This document shows positions 31,419 to 33,850 of a stretch of DNA of 33,850 nt, one piece after another (position 1 is the stretch's first letter; each line of letters starts with the position of its first letter). The translations under genes and the position numbers were made by a program. The notes below the pieces were generated by a model. The model was not told the origin of the DNA and did not search any database. It saw only the letters and a list, made by a program, of their open reading frames with translations. This stretch comes from Curtobacterium sp. UCD-KPL2560 (GTDB lineage: Bacteria; Actinomycetota; Actinomycetes; Actinomycetales; Microbacteriaceae): the NCBI RefSeq assembly GCF_001705035.1, contig NZ_MCIG01000001.1:1-33850 (forward strand), read 5' to 3'.

Positions 31419-32188
31419 TCCGCCGTCGTCGCGGCAGCGGCCTGCACGTAGCGGTCGTAGCCCTCGTTCTCGAGACGCTCGGCGAGCTCGGGGCCGCCCT
31501 GCTCGGCGACCTTGCCCGCGACGAACACGTGCACGAAGTCCGGCTTGATGTAGCGGAGGATGCGCGTGTAGTGCGTGATGAGCAGCACGCCCAGGCCGGT
31601 CGCGGCCTTGGCGCGGTTGACGCCCTCGGACACGATCTTCAGCGCGTCGACGTCGAGGCCGGAGTCGGTCTCGTCGAGCACCGCGAACCGGGGCTTGAGG
31701 AGCTCGAGCTGCATGATCTCGTGGCGCTTCTTCTCGCCACCGGAGAAGCCCTCGTTGACGTTGCGCTCGGCGAACGCCGGGTCCATCTTGAGGTCGGCCA
31801 TCGAGCTGCGGAGGTCCTTGACCCAGCCGCGGAGCGCCGGGGCCTCGCCGTCGATCGCGGTCTTCGCGGTGCGCAGGAAGTTCGACACCGTGACGCCCGG
31901 GATCTCGACGGGGTACTGCATCGCGAGGAACATGCCCGCCCGGGCGCGCTCGTCGACGCTCATCGCGAGGACGTCCTCGCCGTCGAGGGTGATCGAGCCG
32001 CCGACGACGTGGTAGCGCGGGTGACCAGCGATCGTGTAGGCCAGGGTCGACTTGCCGGACCCGTTCGGCCCCATGATCGCGTGGATCTCGCCCTCGTTGA
32101 TGGTGAGGTCGACACCCTTCAGGATCTCCTTCGTGCCCTGGTCGGTGTCGATCGAGACCTGCAGGTCGCGGATTTCCAGAGTGGACAT
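31415..32188 (-). CDS. sufC: Fe-S cluster assembly ATPase SufC
   Basis: A 257-aa ABC-type ATPase of the SufBCD scaffold in the cytoplasm. Walker A GPNGSGKST, the AMQYPVEIPGV Q-loop region, FSGGEKKR and the SufC-specific LDETDSGLD with switch H in LLITHYTRIL are present. AAGGA lies about 10 nt before the ATG. A 103-nt spacer separates it from the Rieske gene. Confidence 0.96.
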   Translation of the reverse strand: MSTLEIRDLQVSIDTDQGTKEILKGVDLTINEGEIHAIMGPNGSGKSTLAYTIAGHPRYHVVGGSITLDGEDVLAMSVDERARAGMFLAMQYPVEIPGVTVSNFLRTAKTAIDGEAPALRGWVKDLRSSMADLKMDPAFAERNVNEGFSGGEKKRHEIMQLELLKPRFAVLDETDSGLDVDALKIVSEGVNRAKAATGLGVLLITHYTRILRYIKPDFVHVFVAGKVAEQGGPELAERLENEGYDRYVQAAAATTAE

Positions 32189-32291
32189 TGCGTGTGTTCC
32201 TTCGTTTGCGGTCGTGCCGCGGACGAGCCGCGGGAAGTCGTTGCGCCCGGTCGGGCGACGGGCACGAGGCCGGTCGACGGACCGGGGACGG

Positions 32292-32618
32292 TCAGTCGAC
32301 GGGTACGGGGTCGTGGACGTCGACGTACACGTCGCCGTCCCGGACCTCGACCCGGAAGACCGGGACCGGCTCGTAGGCCGGGAAGTTCTGCGGCTTGCCG
32401 GTGGCCAGCGAGAACCGCGAGCCGTGCGCCCAGCACTCGAGGGTGTCCCCCTCGACGAAGCCCTCGGCCAGCGAGATGTCGCCGTGCGTGCAGGTGTCGC
32501 CGATGGCGTGCACCGCACCCGCGGAGTCCTTCACGATCGCGACCGCTGTGCCGTCGACGACGACCCGCATCGGGCTGTCGACGGTGATCTCCGACTCGGC
32601 GCAGACCTTCTCGGCCAT
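32292..32618 (-). CDS. Rieske-type ferredoxin in the suf operon
   Basis: A 108-aa Rieske [2Fe-2S] protein. The ligands are C43 and H45 in CTHGD and C62 and H65 in CWAHGSRF. Such proteins are labelled non-heme iron oxygenase ferredoxin subunits, but no oxygenase is near. Lying between sufD and sufC, it may donate electrons to cluster assembly or be a target of it. The ATG overlaps the sufD stop by 1 nt. Confidence 0.92.
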   Translation of the reverse strand: MAEKVCAESEITVDSPMRVVVDGTAVAIVKDSAGAVHAIGDTCTHGDISLAEGFVEGDTLECWAHGSRFSLATGKPQNFPAYEPVPVFRVEVRDGDVYVDVHDPVPVD

Positions 32619-33850
32619 CAGGCGTCCGCCTGCTCGGCGCCGGCCTCGGGCTCGGCGATCACGGTCCGGCCGGCGGCGAGCTCCTGCTCGACCGCGGCGA
32701 TGAGGCGCTCCTCGAGCTCGGGTGCGCCGATCTTCTGGATGACCTCGACGAGGAAGCCCAGGACGACGAGGCGACGGGCTTCTTCCTCGGGGATGCCGCG
32801 GGCCTGCAGGTAGAACAGCTGCTCGTCGTCGAAGCGCCCGGTCGCACTCGCGTGCCCGGCGCCCTCGATGTTGCCCGTCTCGATCTCGAGGTTCGGGATG
32901 CTGTCCGCACGCGTGCCGTCCGTGAGGACCAGGTTGCGGTTCTGCTCGTACGAGTCGGTCCCGTCGCCGGCACGGCCGATGAGCACGTCGCCGATCCAGA
33001 CCGTGTGCGCGCCCTCGCCCTGCAGCGCGCCCTTGTAGTTGACCCGACCGCGCGTGTTCGGCGCGTCGTGGTTCACGTAGACCTGCTGCTCGATGTACTG
33101 CCCGGCGTCCGCGAAGTACACGCCGTACATCTCGGTGTCCGCGCCCTGTGCCCCGAGGTGCGTCGACGGGTTGACGCGCACGACGTCACCGCCGAGCGAG
33201 ACGACCACGTGCTTGAGGAAGGCGTCACGGCCGACCTCGGCGAACTGCGTCGACACGTGCACGGCGTCGTCGTCCCAGTCCTGCAGGCTGACGACGGTCA
33301 GGCGAGCGCCGTCCCGCACGACGATCTCGACGTTCTCGCTGAGCAGTGCGGACCCGCGGTTGTCGATCACGACGATGCCCTGCGCGTGCTGCTCGGCGGT
33401 GATGACCGTGTGCGCGGCACGAGCCTGCGAGCCGAAGTCCGACCGCGTGATCGTGATCGACTCGTGGGCCTCGGTCGCCTTGATCGTGACCTTCAGCACA
33501 GCGTCGCGTGCGGTCCAGGCCGCCGCGGCCGCACGGTCCTCCGGCAGGCCAGCGGTCCCGACGGCCGGGTCGTCGCTGCGACCCCACTCGACGTCGGCAC
33601 CCGCGGTCTGACGGGCGAGGAACGGGTACGCGGATCCGTCGAGCCCGCCGTCGAGCAACGGCTGCAGCTTGGCGATCGGCGCGAACTTCCAGTTCACCTC
33701 GCGCCCGGTCACGGGCGGGAAGGCTTCGAGGTCACCGGACTGCGGACGCTCGGAGCGCGTCTGGACCGGGACCTTCTTCTCGGCGCCGTCGGCGGTCGGG
33801 GCGTCCCAGCCGCCGTCGGAGTGCGCCTTCGCGCCGTGCTGCTCCGAGCC
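32618..33850 (-). CDS. sufD: Fe-S cluster assembly protein SufD (5' end beyond the window)
   Basis: The last 410 codons of SufD, the SufB partner of the SufBCD scaffold; the reading frame stays open to the right edge, so the start is outside. RSERPQ...AFPPVTGREVNWKFAPI, QGIVVIDNRGSALLSENVEI, THLGAQGADTEMYGVYF, NHDAPNTRGRVNYKGALQGEG and GHASATGRFDDEQLFYLQARGIP are beta-helix and C-terminal signatures. sufB would be expected just beyond the edge. Confidence 0.94.
   Translation of the reverse strand, partial: GSEQHGAKAHSDGGWDAPTADGAEKKVPVQTRSERPQSGDLEAFPPVTGREVNWKFAPIAKLQPLLDGGLDGSAYPFLARQTAGADVEWGRSDDPAVGTAGLPEDRAAAAAWTARDAVLKVTIKATEAHESITITRSDFGSQARAAHTVITAEQHAQGIVVIDNRGSALLSENVEIVVRDGARLTVVSLQDWDDDAVHVSTQFAEVGRDAFLKHVVVSLGGDVVRVNPSTHLGAQGADTEMYGVYFADAGQYIEQQVYVNHDAPNTRGRVNYKGALQGEGAHTVWIGDVLIGRAGDGTDSYEQNRNLVLTDGTRADSIPNLEIETGNIEGAGHASATGRFDDEQLFYLQARGIPEEEARRLVVLGFLVEVIQKIGAPELEERLIAAVEQELAAGRTVIAEPEAGAEQADA

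Overview
The window is 33.85 kb of very GC-rich DNA with dense genes, frequent GTG starts and 4-nt GTGA/ATGA stop-start overlaps. The gene set (an actinobacterial short GlgA next to GlgC, DUF3099, a suf operon, a 412-aa S11 peptidase, a stand-alone TreS, a TerD/TelA cluster) fits an actinobacterium, most likely a Microbacteriaceae member near Curtobacterium. That placement is inference from gene content and composition. I see no tRNA, rRNA, transposase, phage or CRISPR gene.

Layout. 42-3662: cell-wall peptidase and SpoU methyltransferase on minus, divergent from a SIRT4-like Sir2 deacylase coupled to a histidine phosphatase. 3812-6782: an orphan membrane protein, then a minus-strand glycosyltransferase/hydrolase pair. 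7142-9808: trehalose synthase, a repeat-rich spacer and a DEDDh exonuclease. 9885-20939: an 11-gene plus-strand Ter (tellurium/stress) cluster. 21133-24807: ribosomal protein L31B, an ABC ATPase and the divergent glgA/glgC pair. 24921-28262: serB, fabG, and a DUF3099/small protein/SURF1 operon. 28452-30766: an ABC-F ATPase and BioY. 31083-33850: a minus-strand suf iron-sulfur operon running off the right edge with sufD incomplete.

The most interesting region is the Ter cluster. It starts with a DUF475/TerC-type membrane protein and three TerD-domain proteins, followed by TelA. Then comes a tightly coupled block: an unrecognised helical protein, a TerD homologue without its acidic metal-binding loops, an unrecognised protein with a Pro/Ala/Thr-rich N-terminus, a citrate-lyase-like C-C bond lyase, an 883-aa fusion of two phosphoribosyltransferase-like modules (PRTase plus TRSP motif, then StiP-like PRTase plus Pelota-like C-terminus), and a HAD phosphatase. 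These are members of the Ter-linked nucleoside-like-metabolite pathway predicted earlier by comparative genomics, here compacted by fusion and without the ATP-grasp, vWA or kinase partners in this window.

Two genome-wide style features also stand out. At least eight genes have a TANNNT box 6-8 nt before the start codon, which suggests leaderless transcripts; two of these form a 47-bp back-to-back glgA/glgC promoter region. A GGACGGGAGGCGCGG inverted-repeat family recurs between genes, mainly at convergent gene ends, where it probably acts as a bidirectional terminator or a mobile palindromic repeat.
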